The notes under the pieces were generated by a model, which saw only the letters and a list, made by a program, of their open reading frames with translations, was not told the origin of the DNA and did not search any database. From Rhizophagus clarus (taxonomy: Eukaryota; Glomeromycota; Glomeromycetes; Glomerales; Glomeraceae), in contig BLAL01000324.1 of the NCBI GenBank assembly GCA_015698045.1, forward strand, positions 890,501-954,500: DNA of 64,000 nucleotides. Direction: 5' to 3'. Positions 12,615 to 24,000 of the stretch are shown here, piece by piece (within the stretch, counting starts at the first letter, position 1; every line of letters starts with the position of its first letter). The position numbers and the translations under genes were made by a program.

Positions 12615-12775
12615 GAGTTCTTTACTAGAAAATGACCTTCTGAGGACTTTTTACCAAAAATTAAGATTTTTATAGTTCTTTATTTTTCAAAGCTAATAGA
12701 TTAAAATGAGCTTAGCAATAAAATAAAATTTAGTTAAAAAATTTCTTAGAAGGTCATTTTCCTAGCAAAAAACCC
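12615..12775. mobile_element. 161-bp MITE-like element
   Basis: The left end reads gagttctttactagaaaatg then accttct; the reverse complement of the right end reads gggttttttgctaggaaaat then gaccttct. This gives imperfect terminal inverted repeats of about 34 nt. A 4-bp direct repeat aaat flanks it (12611-12614 and 12776-12779), though in such AT-rich DNA that could be chance. The interior is AT-rich and non-coding. Probably a non-autonomous DNA transposon. Confidence 0.65.
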
Positions 12776-13640
12776 AAATGAATCATAATGGTGAGTATGA
12801 ATCAGAAATACGTCTGCATTGATTATTTTTTATATCTCATTGCTAGCTAATCTTTGAATTTTTTCTATAGAATTAAAATTACTTCCTCTCAGAAAGCTTC
12901 TCTTGTGGGAAATATTATTTTACATAGTCTATATAGATGTTAGTGATATAGATAGGCATAGATATGAATGGGTAATTATTTAAAAATTTAGAATAGTAAA
13001 AGAGAGTGGGGCGAGAATTTTACAGTTAGTTATATTGATAGAAATAAATTAGTTATAGATACTTTTCATAAATGTAATAGGGCAAAAAAATAATTTGATG
13101 CTGGGACTCACATTATATGGCCTAGGATCTGCATACTTCCTTTCTCTTTAATAGTATCATATATTTCTATCACTTCTCTAGCATTTTTCACTATAAATCT
13201 GAAATTATTAATAAAGTTTTACATTTATCCATTTATCTGATTTATAATTTTATTAGTTTCAGTTTACCCAAATATAAATTGATTACATGTGATCTTCATC
13301 TGATTCTATTTTGTGCTTTTATTTTTAGAAAGTAAACGTGATTTTATCAATTTATCATGTCAGTAGTGAGCTTTTGTTCTTTTTTTTCATTCATAAAGCA
13401 GATGCATAAATATTTCAATTGAATATTTTCCAGGTAGAACATTATAGACTTCCTAGAAGTTTGCGAACTTCAAGATTTTAGTCAGAAGATAGGGATTTAT
13501 TTTAGGTCTTTTGAGGACATCTTTGATTCTAATAAAGAATGAAGAAGTAAACAAGCAAAAGAATTGCTTAATAGATATAAAGAGGCAAGTTAATTGTTAT
13601 TATTTTGCTTAAAAAATATATAGAATTCGGTGGCGTGGTG
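12776..13640. other. Spacer with a possible exon near 13.5 kb
   Basis: Mostly non-coding. Bases about 13550-13587 read AKELLNRYKEA in one frame just before a donor-like gttaat. This might be an upstream exon of the unknown gene whose clear exon starts at 15864, in which case the TIR element at 13759 lies in its intron. The phase cannot be made to join with certainty. Confidence 0.25.
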
Positions 13641-13758
13641 GAGGATCTATAGGGTCCTGTATCATTTAAGTCTATAGGGTGAGTTACGAAGTTAGTGTTG
13701 GGATGAAGACAATCTGTAGGGTTGTTTTATATTCAAGACTAAAGGTTGACCTAGCACT

Positions 13759-15715
13759 AAAGTTGCCTGCCGAAACTCAATTGGCCAATGTCGAAATGTC
13801 GAAACCTAAAATATGTTGAAATGCTGAAATGCCGAAATAATTTTGATACGTCAAAATTATCGAAACTAGTTTTGACATGTCAAAACTGCTGAAAGTAAAA
13901 TCACAATATTTCGCAACGGGTTTCATTCATTATAATAAAAATTCAAAAATAAGAAACATTTCGCAATGTTTTTTATTAGATAATTGAAAAACTATTGCGC
14001 AACAGTTTTTTTTCTTTAAGTTAAAAAATAAAAAATGTTTCACACTGTTTTTTATTAAATGCTTGAAAACCCGTTGCAAACCGGTTTTTTTTTAAGTTAA
14101 AAAAGCTTGAAAACCCGTTGCAAAACGGTTTTTTTTTAAGTTAAAAAAGCTTGAAAATCCGTTGCAAAACGGTTTTTTTTTTAAGTTAAAAAAGCTTGAA
14201 AATCCGTTGCAAAACGGTTTTTTTCGCTTAAAAATTCAAAAATAAAACGTTTCGCAACGTTTTTATTAAATAATCAAAAAACCGTTGTGAAACAGTTTTT
14301 TTTTCTAAGTTAAAAAAAACTTGAAAAACTGTTGCGAAACGGTTCTTTTCGCTTAAAAATTCAAAAATAAAAAACATTTCGCAACGTTTTTTATTAAATA
14401 ATTGAAAAACCGTTGCGAAATGGTTCTTTTCACTTAAAAATTCAAAAATAAAAAACATTTCACAACGTTTTTTATTAAATAATTGAAAAACCGTTGCAAA
14501 ACGGTTTTTTTGTTTAAAAAATCAAAAATAAAAAACGTTTCGCAACATTTTTTATTAAATACTTGAAAAACTGTTGCAAAACGGTTTTTTTTTAAGTTAA
14601 AAAAATAAAAAATGTTTCACAACGTTTTTTATTAAATAATTGAAAACTGTTGCGAAACGGTTTTTTTTTTCTAAGTTAAAAAAAAAAGCTTGAAAAACGT
14701 TGCATTTTTCGCTTAAAAAATTAAAAATAAAAAATGTTTCGCAACGTTTTTTATTAAATGCTTGAAAAACCGTTGCGAAATGGTTTTTTTGTTTAAAAAA
14801 TCAAAAATAAAAAACGTTTCACAACGTTTTTTATTAAATACTTGAAAAACTGTTGCGAAATGGTTTTTTTTTTAAGTTAAAAAAATAAAAAATGTTTCAC
14901 AACGTTTTTTATTAAATAATTGAAAACCGTTGCGAAACGGTTTTTTTTTCTAAGTTAAAAAAAAAAGCTTGAAAAACGTTGCGTTTTTCGCTTAAAAATC
15001 AAAAATAAAAAATGTTTCGCAACATTTTTTATTAAATAATTGAAAAACCGTTGTGAAACAGTTTTTTTTGTTTAAAAAATCAAAAATAAAAAACGTTTCA
15101 CAACGTTTTTTATTAAATACTTGAAAAACCATTGCGAAATGGTTTTTTTTGTTTAAAAAATCAAAAATAAAAAACGTTTCACAACGTTTTTTATTAAATA
15201 CTTGAAAAACCGTTGCGAAACGGTTTTTTTTCTAAGTTAAAAAAAAGCTTGAAAAACGTTGCGTTTTTCACTTAAAAAATCAAAAATAAAAAATGTTTCG
15301 CAACGTTTTTTATTAAATACCGTTGTGAAATGGTTTTTTTTTGTTTAAAAAATCAAAAATAAAAAATGTTTTGCAACATTTTTTATTAAATACCGTTGCG
15401 AAACGGTTTTTTTTTTTAAGTTAAAAAAAAAAGCTTGAAAAACGTTGCATTTTTCGCTTAAAAAATCAAAAATAAAAAACGTTTCGCAATGTTTTTTATT
15501 AAATGCTTGAAAACCCGTTACAAAACGGTTTTTTTTGTTTAAAAATTAAAAAATAAAAAACATCTCGCAACGTTTTTTATTAAATACTTGAAAAACTGTT
15601 GCGAAACAGTTTTTTTCGTTAAATTGACAATATGTATATATTATATATATCACGTGACGAAATAGTTTTGACAATTTCGACATGTCGAAACTCTTTAGTT
15701 TCAGCAGGCAACTTT
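13759..15715. mobile_element. 1.96-kb TIR element carrying a palindromic array
   Basis: Both ends carry the inverted repeat aaagttgcctgc(c/t)gaaact, read inward from 13759 and from 15715. The 10-bp sequence acctagcact sits immediately outside on both sides (13749-13758 and 15716-15725) as a target-site duplication. Sub-terminal regions share tttgacatgtcaaaact-like motifs. There is no transposase ORF, so it is non-autonomous. Target duplications of 8-11 bp are typical of Mutator-like elements (family knowledge), but the superfamily is not proven. The interior is an array of small hairpins. Confidence 0.85.
13915..15625. repeat. Array of alternating hairpins
   Basis: About 25 copies of a hairpin with arms like aaaccgtt and aacggttt around gcga alternate with about 17 copies of one with arms like aaaacgtt and aacgtttt around tcgc, spaced by attaaata-type and aaaaatcaaaaataaa linkers. 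The two hairpins are close to reverse complements of one another. Arms vary: ccgtt/aacgg, ctgtt/aacag and ccatt/aatgg, so both arms often change together, although unpaired changes also occur. Not coding; the minus-strand ORF 14228-14458 merely reflects the repeat. Confidence 0.9.
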
Positions 15716-15863
15716 ACCTAGCACTAACCCCACTGGGGTAGAGGCAATCTATAGGGTTGTTTTACATTCAAAACTAAAGGTTGACCTGGTGGGATGAGAA
15801 ATTAGGTTGGAATCAAAGATATGTATAAATAAGAATATCGTTAATCCTTTGAATCTTTTCTAG

Positions 15864-16944
15864 GGTGATAAGCCTGATTATTTTTCTGCAAGAAAATGGA
15901 GAGAAGATCACAAATCACCTGATACAATTGGTGGACATTCATTTTATCTACATAATCTGATATTTACGAAAACTTTGATAGAAAACTCTAGGAGTATTTC
16001 TGGTAAAACTTATTTTAATTTGTCTGGCGATGCATTTAAAAGAAGCCACCATGAAGTATATACTCATATTTTTTTTAGCTAAAAATTGAGTATCAATGGG
16101 ACTAATTATTTGTATCTTAACATTTTAATGTAAGTAGACCAAACAAGAATTTCCAGAAAAATGAGCAAAAATAAATCAACTATCATGTATTCCAACAACT
16201 CCACCATATCAAGTCAAATCATCAGGCACTTCTCTGAAAACTAAGGGACAGGCATGACATTGTGTTTTAATGTATATTCTGCAACAAACATCATGTGCAG
16301 TAAATTCACTTTTTCTTCTCAACGTCTAGATCTCAGTAAATCAAGATCATGACGATAAACCAGGGAGCAATTCACTACTTTACGACGAGTTTGTAGAAGA
16401 GGTGTATAAGGCTAATGAAACTGAAAGAGATTACTCTGATCTGGAATCTGATATATCTGTTGATGATAATAACTCTGACTCTAACTATGTTTATTGCTTA
16501 AAATCTTTATCTAATAAAAAAACAAAGATTACAAAGTCAGCTTGAGACTTTTAAAATTATTCCTTAATAGCAAATCATTTACTAACATATATGTATTCTA
16601 TAATCATTCAGTTGAAATTAGATGAAGATACTCCAAATGTTGTATCTGATTTAAATGAGATTAGAGACAATAAATAGTTATTGGATAGTTTTTGTTTTTT
16701 TAAACATTTTTTTTTCAAAAGTTAATTATTTCTTAGAGTGTGAGTTTTGATTGTGGGCTCAGAAATTATGAAGAGGGAACAATTATTGATCCTGAGCTTA
16801 CTCTTCAAGAAACTGATGAGGAGCTGGTACCATCTTCTGAGCGTTCTTTTAATGATAACATTTGGAAAAATGGGAATTAAAATCTGGTATGGTTGTGTCT
16901 GATCTTTTAACTAAATTTGCACGTAAAAAAGGGCATCCTCTCAG
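15864..16944 (+). pseudogene. Unknown multi-exon gene, probably decayed
   Basis: A clean exon 15864-16055 between ttttctag and gtatat reads GDKPDYFSARKWREDHK and later GHSFYLHNLIFTKTLIENS. It joins in frame to 16330-16545, an acidic exon (ESDISVDDNNSDSN) ending in TGA. Two further exon-like pieces follow acceptors at 16612-16677 (LDEDTPNVVSDLNE) and 16737-16944 (RNYEEGTIIDPELTLQETDE, then a one-base frameshift, then SDLLTKFARKKGHPL). Either the first TGA ends a real short gene and the rest is dead, or all of it is a decayed longer gene. Family not recognised. Confidence 0.45.
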
Positions 16945-17661
16945 GTATATTGCGGTTTATTAATTAGATTATAACTGCAACCAATACTAATTATTTAATT
17001 TTTGACACGAAGTCTGAAAAATTGTTTGATATAGTTTTAAAATTGTGAAACTAAAATGGTGTAACAGTGAGGATTATTTGGAGATTTAAGAATATACAAG
17101 ATGTGCAACTGTTTCTCATCACCCAGAAATAATTTCTAAGCTGTTAAAATTAGTTTGTCTTCTTCTATGTTTACTCATTCACTTTATTCTTAAATAATTC
17201 TAAATTACACTTTTTGCAATAGAACTCAATTGAATCATGATAACTAAATAGTAATAAAATCATATAATATAACTAAATAATAGTATAATTACATGATATA
17301 ACTGAATAATAATACAATATTTTATTGGACAATTATTTTCGTTTATTTTTCATTTTAGATTTAAAAAAATAAAAAAATTTTAGAAAAATATTTATTTTTA
17401 GTTAATTTATAAACAATAATGTAATATCAAACAATATTAAGTAATGCCAAATATAACAAATTATGAGTTATTACCTAAAAAAAGAATACTGTAGTTTAGA
17501 AAAAAGGAAAATAAATTTTAACAGAAAAAATATTAGGAAATTTTATATTATTTTTATATAAAAAAACTTGATTTTTGATTAAATTTTAATAGTTAATTTA
17601 CAATATATTAATTAATAAAGTGAAAATTATCTTTAATTCATTTATTTAAGACTCAATCCTG
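16945..17661. other. AT-rich spacer
   Basis: No gene seen. Bases 17240-17320 contain degenerate relatives of the 30-nt repeat at 11741. The remainder is A/T-rich with no structure I can support. Confidence 0.45.
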
Positions 17662-18128
17662 TAAAACATATGCACTGATCCTTGGAATTAGCTTAAATTA
17701 AGAATTTTTAATAAAAAATTAGTAAACAGTGCAAAATACGATTGTGTTACACATTCATCTTATCAATCTTATATAGAATAATCAGAAAATAAAAAAATTT
17801 TTTACAACTTATGCTTAAAAATTAAAATAATAATAACTTTTTATAACCCATCAACTATTTTAAGAACCCATTACTTTTTACACCAGTTGTAAATAAAAGT
17901 TTTATGAATACAATTGTAGTTATTTGCAGTTGTTAATAGTATTATTTATTCTCCAAAAGCTTTTTATTGATGTAAAATAATTAAATAAGGCAGCAAAAAT
18001 AACTGGGTTTCGTATAAATTTGCCATCATATTTAAAGAATTTTGAAAATAAAGAAATAACCAAAATTTTCATTATCTTTTAATAATTTTTAATTTTAAAA
18101 ATTATTTTTAAAATATGGAGACAAAGAA
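17662..18128. repeat. Segmental duplicate, copy 1, left block
   Basis: Nearly identical to 27855-28317 (starts aaaacatatgc(a/g)ctgatcc, ends tggagacaaagaat). After this block copy 1 continues into 2.9 kb that copy 2 lacks, then resumes at 21022. No coding region. Confidence 0.9.
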
Positions 18129-18343
18129 TATTAACCCAAATAAAAGAATTTAAGGCATTTTTTTTCTATAATAGGCAAAATAATTGGTCAATCATTTCAT
18201 TTTGACTGGATTTTCACCTTAATTTCTTCATTCCGCCTTTGTTTATACACACATGTACAGTTGCCAAAGTTATCACGAATATGAAGATAATTTCTTTTTT
18301 GATAAAAAAAGGTTGTTTTAATTTTATAATATATTAAGCTTAA

Positions 18344-18392
18344 GCATAAGCCTAAGCATAAGCCTAAGTATAAGCTCAAGCTTAAGCATGAA
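18344..18392. repeat. TAAGCN hexamer repeat
   Basis: About eight hexamers of the form taagca, taagcc, taagta, taagct or caagct in a row. It resembles a telomere-type hexamer only loosely and is internal and short, so it is treated as a microsatellite. Confidence 0.75.
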
Positions 18393-18529
18393 AAAAATTG
18401 ATTGAGCATTTCTTTAGACTAATTTTTTACAAAATCCCTTCCTGTGCCGGTAAGAACAACCATTAATTTTATAAATCATAAAATATTCGCTTATTTTAAT
18501 TTTTTTTTGTTGATCAAAATTGAATAAAA

Positions 18530-19745
18530 AATTTTTCGTTTTTGTTTCTCTGATAATCATTTTTTCCTAAATATACAAAAAAATTCGTTAATTTAATAAC
18601 AAAAAAAACAATTTTCTTAATCGTTTTTAATAACAAAAAAAAAGTAATAACAAAAGAAAAAACGATTTTCTTAATCGTTTTTAATAACAAAAAAAAAGTA
18701 ATAACAAAAGAAAAAACGATTTTTTTAATCGTTTTTAATAACAAAACAAAAAGTAATAACAAAAGAAAAAACGATTTTCTTAATCATTTTTAATAACAAA
18801 AAAAAGCGATTTTTTAATAACAAAAGAAAAAACGATTTTCTTAATCGTATTTAATAATAACAAAAATGATTTTCTTAATCATTTTTAATAACAAAAAAAA
18901 AGTAATAACAAAAAAAAACGATTTTCTTAATTGTTTTTAATAACAAAAAAAAAGTAATAACAAAAGAAAAAACGATTTTTTTAATCATTTTTAATAATAA
19001 AAAAAATGATTTTCTTAATCGTTTTTAATAAGAAAAAAAATGATTTTCTTAATCGTTTTTAATAAGAAAAAAAACGATTTTCTTAATCGTTTTTAATAAG
19101 AAAAAAAATGATTTTCTTAGTCATTTTTAATAACAAAAAAAGCGATTTTTTAATAACAAAAGAAAAAACGATTTTCTTAATCATTTTTAATAACAAAAGA
19201 AAAAAAACAATTTATTAATCGTTTTTAATAACAAAAGAAAAAAACGATTTGTTAATCGCTTTTAATAATGATTTTCTTAATCATTTTTAATAACAAAAGA
19301 AATAAACGATTTGCTAATCATTTTTAATAAGAAAAAAAAATGATTTTCTTAATCGTTTTTAATAACAAAAAAAAGTAATAACAAAAAAAAACGATTTTCT
19401 TAATCATTTTTAATAACAAAAAAAAAGTAATAACAAAAGAAAAAACGATTTTCTTAATCATTTTTAATAATAAAAAAAACAATTTTCTTAATTATTTTTA
19501 ATAAGAAAAAAAACGATTTTCTTAGTCGTTTTTAATAACAAAAAAAAGTGATTTTTTAATAACAAAAGAAAAAACGATTTTCTTAATCATTTTTAATAAC
19601 AAAAGAAAAAAAACGATTTGTTAATTGTTTTTAATAACAAAAGAAAAAATGATTTGTTAATTGCTTTTAATAACGATTTTCTTAATCGTTTTTAATAACA
19701 AAAAAAATTATTAATCATTTTTAATAATCGTTTTTAGTAATAAAA
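18530..19745. repeat. Hairpin satellite array of the AACGATTTTCTTAATCGTT type
   Basis: Roughly 20-25 copies of aaaacgattttcttaatcgt or variants, joined by ttttaataac and aaaagtaataac linkers. Each core folds as a hairpin (cgatt/aatcg around ttctt). Variants tgatt/aatca keep pairing, while others (caatt/aatcg) do not. Repeat organisation parallels the 13.9-15.6-kb array but the core sequence differs. Non-coding; minus-strand ORFs here are repeat artefacts. Confidence 0.85.
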
Positions 19746-20340
19746 AACTGATTTAGCCAAACTTTAAATATAAAAACGCCATGACCAATAGTTTCGGCAT
19801 TTTTTTCAGCATTTTTTGTCGGGTCAATAGGTTAGATCAGGTACCCGATTAACACTGACCCAACCGGGTCAACCAGTCAGGTCAGACTTGGAGTTCTAGC
19901 GAAGCATTTTTTGAAATTAAATTATATATATCTGATATCAAAAAATGTACAACGTTTTTTAATATCAAAAAAAACTGTTTTCCAACGTTTATGCTTTTTA
20001 TCGCATTGTTAAAAATGCGCAACATTTTTCCCATATCAAAAAATGTTTTCACAACATTTTTTATCAAATTATCAAAAAAGCACTGCAAAGTGTTTTTTTT
20101 TTGTTAAATTGTATATGTTAAACTTTATTAAATTATACATTAAAAAATGTTTTGCACCGTTTTTTTGACAAATTATAAATGTTGGTAAACGTCTTTTATT
20201 AAATTATAATTAAAGTCGAGTCAACATGGGTCAGTTCGTGAGTTTGATTTGAGGATCTTATAGTCACGTGACATTCGAGTTAATTCTGAGTTTATATTAA
20301 TACTCGACTCAGTTAGCCCAGGTGTCAATTCACCAACTTT
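19746..20340. other. Less AT-rich segment with short inverted motifs
   Basis: Bases 19800-19890 contain gacccaaccgggtcaacc, with an internal gaccc/gggtc palindrome. Bases 20215-20330 hold gtcgagtcaacatgggtcag and tactcgactcagttagccca. Between them are weak relatives of the aacgtt hairpins. This may be an old element with partly inverted ends, but the termini cannot be fixed. Confidence 0.3.
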
Positions 20341-21021
20341 ACGACAACCATGCAAAAACATAGATAACATTTGAGTGGATCTTTACCATCTAAGATTAAC
20401 AATCTCATCTTCCTGACTTTTTGAGTCATGGGAGAGCTGAGAAGAAGATGGAGGAATGAGATGATGATAATGAACATCTTATTATCTAATTGTTTATTTT
20501 TTAGATCAAAGTAAAAAAAATTATATGTGAAAAATAATACAGACAGATTGTCTATTACTATGGCATATCAGGATAGACAAAAATGTTCAATTAACACTAA
20601 TTTTACATACTGCATATTTTACACTTTAAATGTTTATAGATAAATTCAAAATTTTTTAGATTAATTTGGTTATTTTTTGGAGGACAAATGTAAAATTAAA
20701 ATATACATATATATAATATATGGAAATCTAAAATAAGTAATCAAAAATAAATAGGGATTAAATATTTGCATATAAAGTCATATCTTAAAGCATTTAAATA
20801 ATCGATCTAAGCAAACATGATTTATCTGTTCATGTTAAGCATTTATTTAGACAATAATATTATTCAGGTTTACCACTGCCACACATATTGTAAGTGATGA
20901 TAAAAATTTAGCAATGAAAATTTGCCAAGGACTCAGATCAAGATTTAACAATAAAAATACCACAATTGATTAACTGTCAATATATTTAAACTAAGCTTAC
21001 TAACTGTACTAAAAGAGCCCT
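20341..21021. other. AT-rich spacer
   Basis: I see no gene, repeat or structure beyond ordinary AT-rich sequence. Confidence 0.4.
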
Positions 21022-21098
21022 AGTTCCTTTATATTATTTACTGATAATGATTTTAAAACTCATTTAACCAACATTGAAATTTCATGATATTTAAATCC
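21022..21098. repeat. Segmental duplicate, copy 1, short block left of the insertion
   Basis: Matches 28318-28394 (ttcctttatat through gatatttaaatcc). It is cut by the TIR element at 21099; the duplicate resumes at 24138. Confidence 0.85.
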
Positions 21099-24000
21099 CA
21101 TCGGGAAAAATTTTGGTTCACAGATCTGTGCAATTCTGCGCAGATCCGAGGACATGCCGATATGCATCAAAGAAAAATTTCATGGATTTCTGCGCAAATC
21201 TGCAAACACTAAAAAATCTGCGAAAATTTTTACAAATAAAACCTGCAAAATTTTTCAAAAACACTAATGCAAATTTACAATTAGGCAATGTTTTAACTTA
21301 ACATTAACTAATATCAATTTATTAATAAAGATATTTACAAATTTAAAAGTACAGCACATATACTAAACTATCCCATTTGCTAACTAAATGCACTAATTAA
21401 AAGTCTCCTTTTCTTTTCTTTTCTTTACAGACATTCAAATTATGTTGTTGTTAATGGTTTAGACATTGTTCCAGTTAGTTCAATTCCAACAAACAACTTT
21501 AACTTCTTTGACCCAACTAAAGAAAAGCAAAATATTATCATTTAAATAAAAAAAAAATGAAATAATTTCGAAGTTTAACTTTAAAATTCCATCAGAAGGC
21601 GTCTGAAAAGCCATGAATCTAAAAAAAGAATTGAAACATTAGTTTACGTTTCATTAACAAAGCAAAAAAAATTAATTTTTGAAAGTAAGTACCTTCAAAA
21701 TTTAGTTTAGGAGGCTCTTCTCTTTGTCATTTTTTCACTTTTCTTTTACTACCTCTGACTTTAATTCTTTCCCATCTTTTGTTAGTATCCAAAAAGCTAT
21801 GAGCCTACAAAATAAAAAAATCAAAATGTTAGTCAACGTTTCGCTAAAATAAGACAAAAAAAAATTTCATTTTTTTTTATTACCTTTAAATAACTAGTCT
21901 GTGTTAAAAGAGGTTCTGGACCTAAAAAAATAAAAATGAATGTGAGTTAACATTCGTTGAAATAAAAATAAAAAAAATATTATTTACCTTCAAAATTCAG
22001 GAAAGCCGTAAAATCACCAAAAAGTCAACATTTTGGTTAAAAAAGAAAGTCTGGACAGTATTATAAGCTTACAAAAGAATAGATTCAGAGCGTTAATTAA
22101 CGTTTAGTTTAATATTTTGAATAACTTTGAAGTTTTACCTTCAAAATCTTGTCCAGGAACTCGTCCAAAAGCTGTAAACCTACAAGAAATAAAATAAATG
22201 AAACGTTAGTAAATGTTCATTAAGAAATTTCAAAAAAGAATAAAAGAAACTTTGTAAAATACCTTCGAAGTTTTGTAACATTCTAGGAAGCCGTAGACCT
22301 ATAAAAATAAGCATTAGCAAACCATCTTGTTAAAAAGGAATTTTGAAGTTCTATCTTCAAAATTTCTTCTAAGAATCCAACCGCGGACCTATAAAAAAAA
22401 AGAATAAGAAAAATAAAGAACGTTAGTAAATGTTCATTGAATAAAAAAAAAGCAAAAAAAAATTAAAAATTCAAAGTTTTACCTTTGAAATTGGTGTCAA
22501 TAATACTCCCAGTTTCTTAGACTAAAAAAAAAATAAAGAACGTTAGTAAACGTTCATTAAATAAAAACAAAAAAAAATCGAAGGCTTTACCTTCGAATAA
22601 AATTCAAGCTTCGTCTGGATCTAAAAAAAATTAAAAACAAATGTTAGTTAACATTTATTATTAACGTTCGTTGAAGTAAAAAAAAATTATTTTGAAGTTT
22701 CTTTACTTTCAAATACCTCGGTCTGCTTTAAATTAGAGTTCTGAGCCTAAAAAAAATAAAACGAAATGTTAGTAATATTTCGTAAGATAAAAATAAAAAA
22801 AAATAATTTATTTCGAAGTTTTCTTTACCTTTGAAATACTGAGGTCTGTTTCTTCTGGACCTAAAAAAAGAAAGAAAATGAACATTAATTAACGTTCATT
22901 GAAATAAAAGTAAAAAAAAATATTTTTTTTTACTTACAGTAATCCTCCTCTAAAGGACTTCTGGACTTAAAAATAAAAAAAAATGAACATTAGTAATGTT
23001 CGTTTAAATAAAACAAAAAAATAAAATTTTGAAGATATCATACCTTCGAAATACCAGTCTGCCTCTAAAGGAGTTCCAGACTTAAAAAATAAAAAAAACG
23101 AATATGAATAATGTTTGTTAAACAATTTATAATAAAAAAAACCAAAAAAAAATTATTTTGAAAGTCCTACTTTCGAAATGGGAGTCCAATACTCGCACAT
23201 TTGGCATTCTGAACTTGCAAATGAGTGATAAAACTGAACGTTAGCTAACGTTCGTTAAGGCAAATTAAAAAAAAAATAATTTTGAAGGCTAACTTTGAAA
23301 TTGAATCCAGAACTCACATTACCTTCGGCATTCTGGATATATAAAAAAAAGGAAAATGAGTATTAGTCAACGCTCATTAAATTATAATAAAAAAAAAATT
23401 TTTTCCAAAGGTTACACTGGTCAAATGACAAGATATTATCTTTAAAATTGGTGTTTTCTGGCGTTGCATTCTGCACTCTATTGATGTTTATTTTTTTTGA
23501 AGATAATGGAGTTGTTTTTCGGCATTTCAGACCTGAAAAAAAATGAAAAATTGAACATTAGCAACGTTCATTAAATAGAAAAATTGCTGAAAAACTACAA
23601 AATGCAAATAATAAAAATAGTTTTTCTTCAAAATTACAGTCCAGAACCCATTCTGGAACCTATACTTTTGGTGTAAAATATAAACAAACGCTAACGTTTG
23701 TTAAAATAATTTTTTTTGAAGTTACTTTCAAGCTTAAACTATTAATTTTTTTTGGTATCTTTAATAAATTATTTCGTTAAAGTAATATATTTTTTTACAA
23801 TACTTAAAAGAAATGATTTTTTAAGTGTAAAAAAAAATTATTTCTTTGAAAGTTTATTAAAACAAGCTTAAGATGTAAAGTTTATCAAAATAAAACAGTA
23901 AGTTTATGTGAAGTTTATCAAATTAAAAAGAAAATTGCGAAGATATCTTTAGATTTTTGTAAAAATCTGCAATTTTGGAGATTATCACAAATTTTTTATA

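Larger units (their letters stand above)
13700..15790. repeat. Host direct repeat split by the inserted element
   Basis: About 45 nt ending gttg, t-rich, ttcaagactaaaggttgacc occurs just left of the element (about 13708-13750) and again to its right (about 15744-15788), with only a few substitutions. The right copy lies beyond the target-site duplication, so the host already carried a tandem repeat when the element arrived. It is therefore not part of the element. Confidence 0.7.
18129..21021. other. 2.9-kb block present only in duplicate copy 1
   Basis: Copy 2 passes directly from acaaagaat to cttcctttatat (near 28317), whereas copy 1 has this block between the same flanks. I see no terminal inverted repeats or target duplication, so either copy 2 lost it or copy 1 gained it by an unclear route. 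It contains a TAAGCN hexamer repeat, a hairpin array and a less AT-rich patch (19750-20330). No gene is supported. Confidence 0.6.

Noticed and set aside
14228-14458. Minus-strand ORF with duplicated MFFIFEFLSEKN
   Set aside because: Translation of the hairpin repeat; no independent coding signal.
18344-18392. TAAGCC hexamers as interstitial telomere
   Set aside because: Unit is variable and not TTAGGG; too short to support.
18514-18762. Minus-strand ORF with repeated FSFVITFFLLLKTIKK
   Set aside because: Translation of the hairpin satellite.
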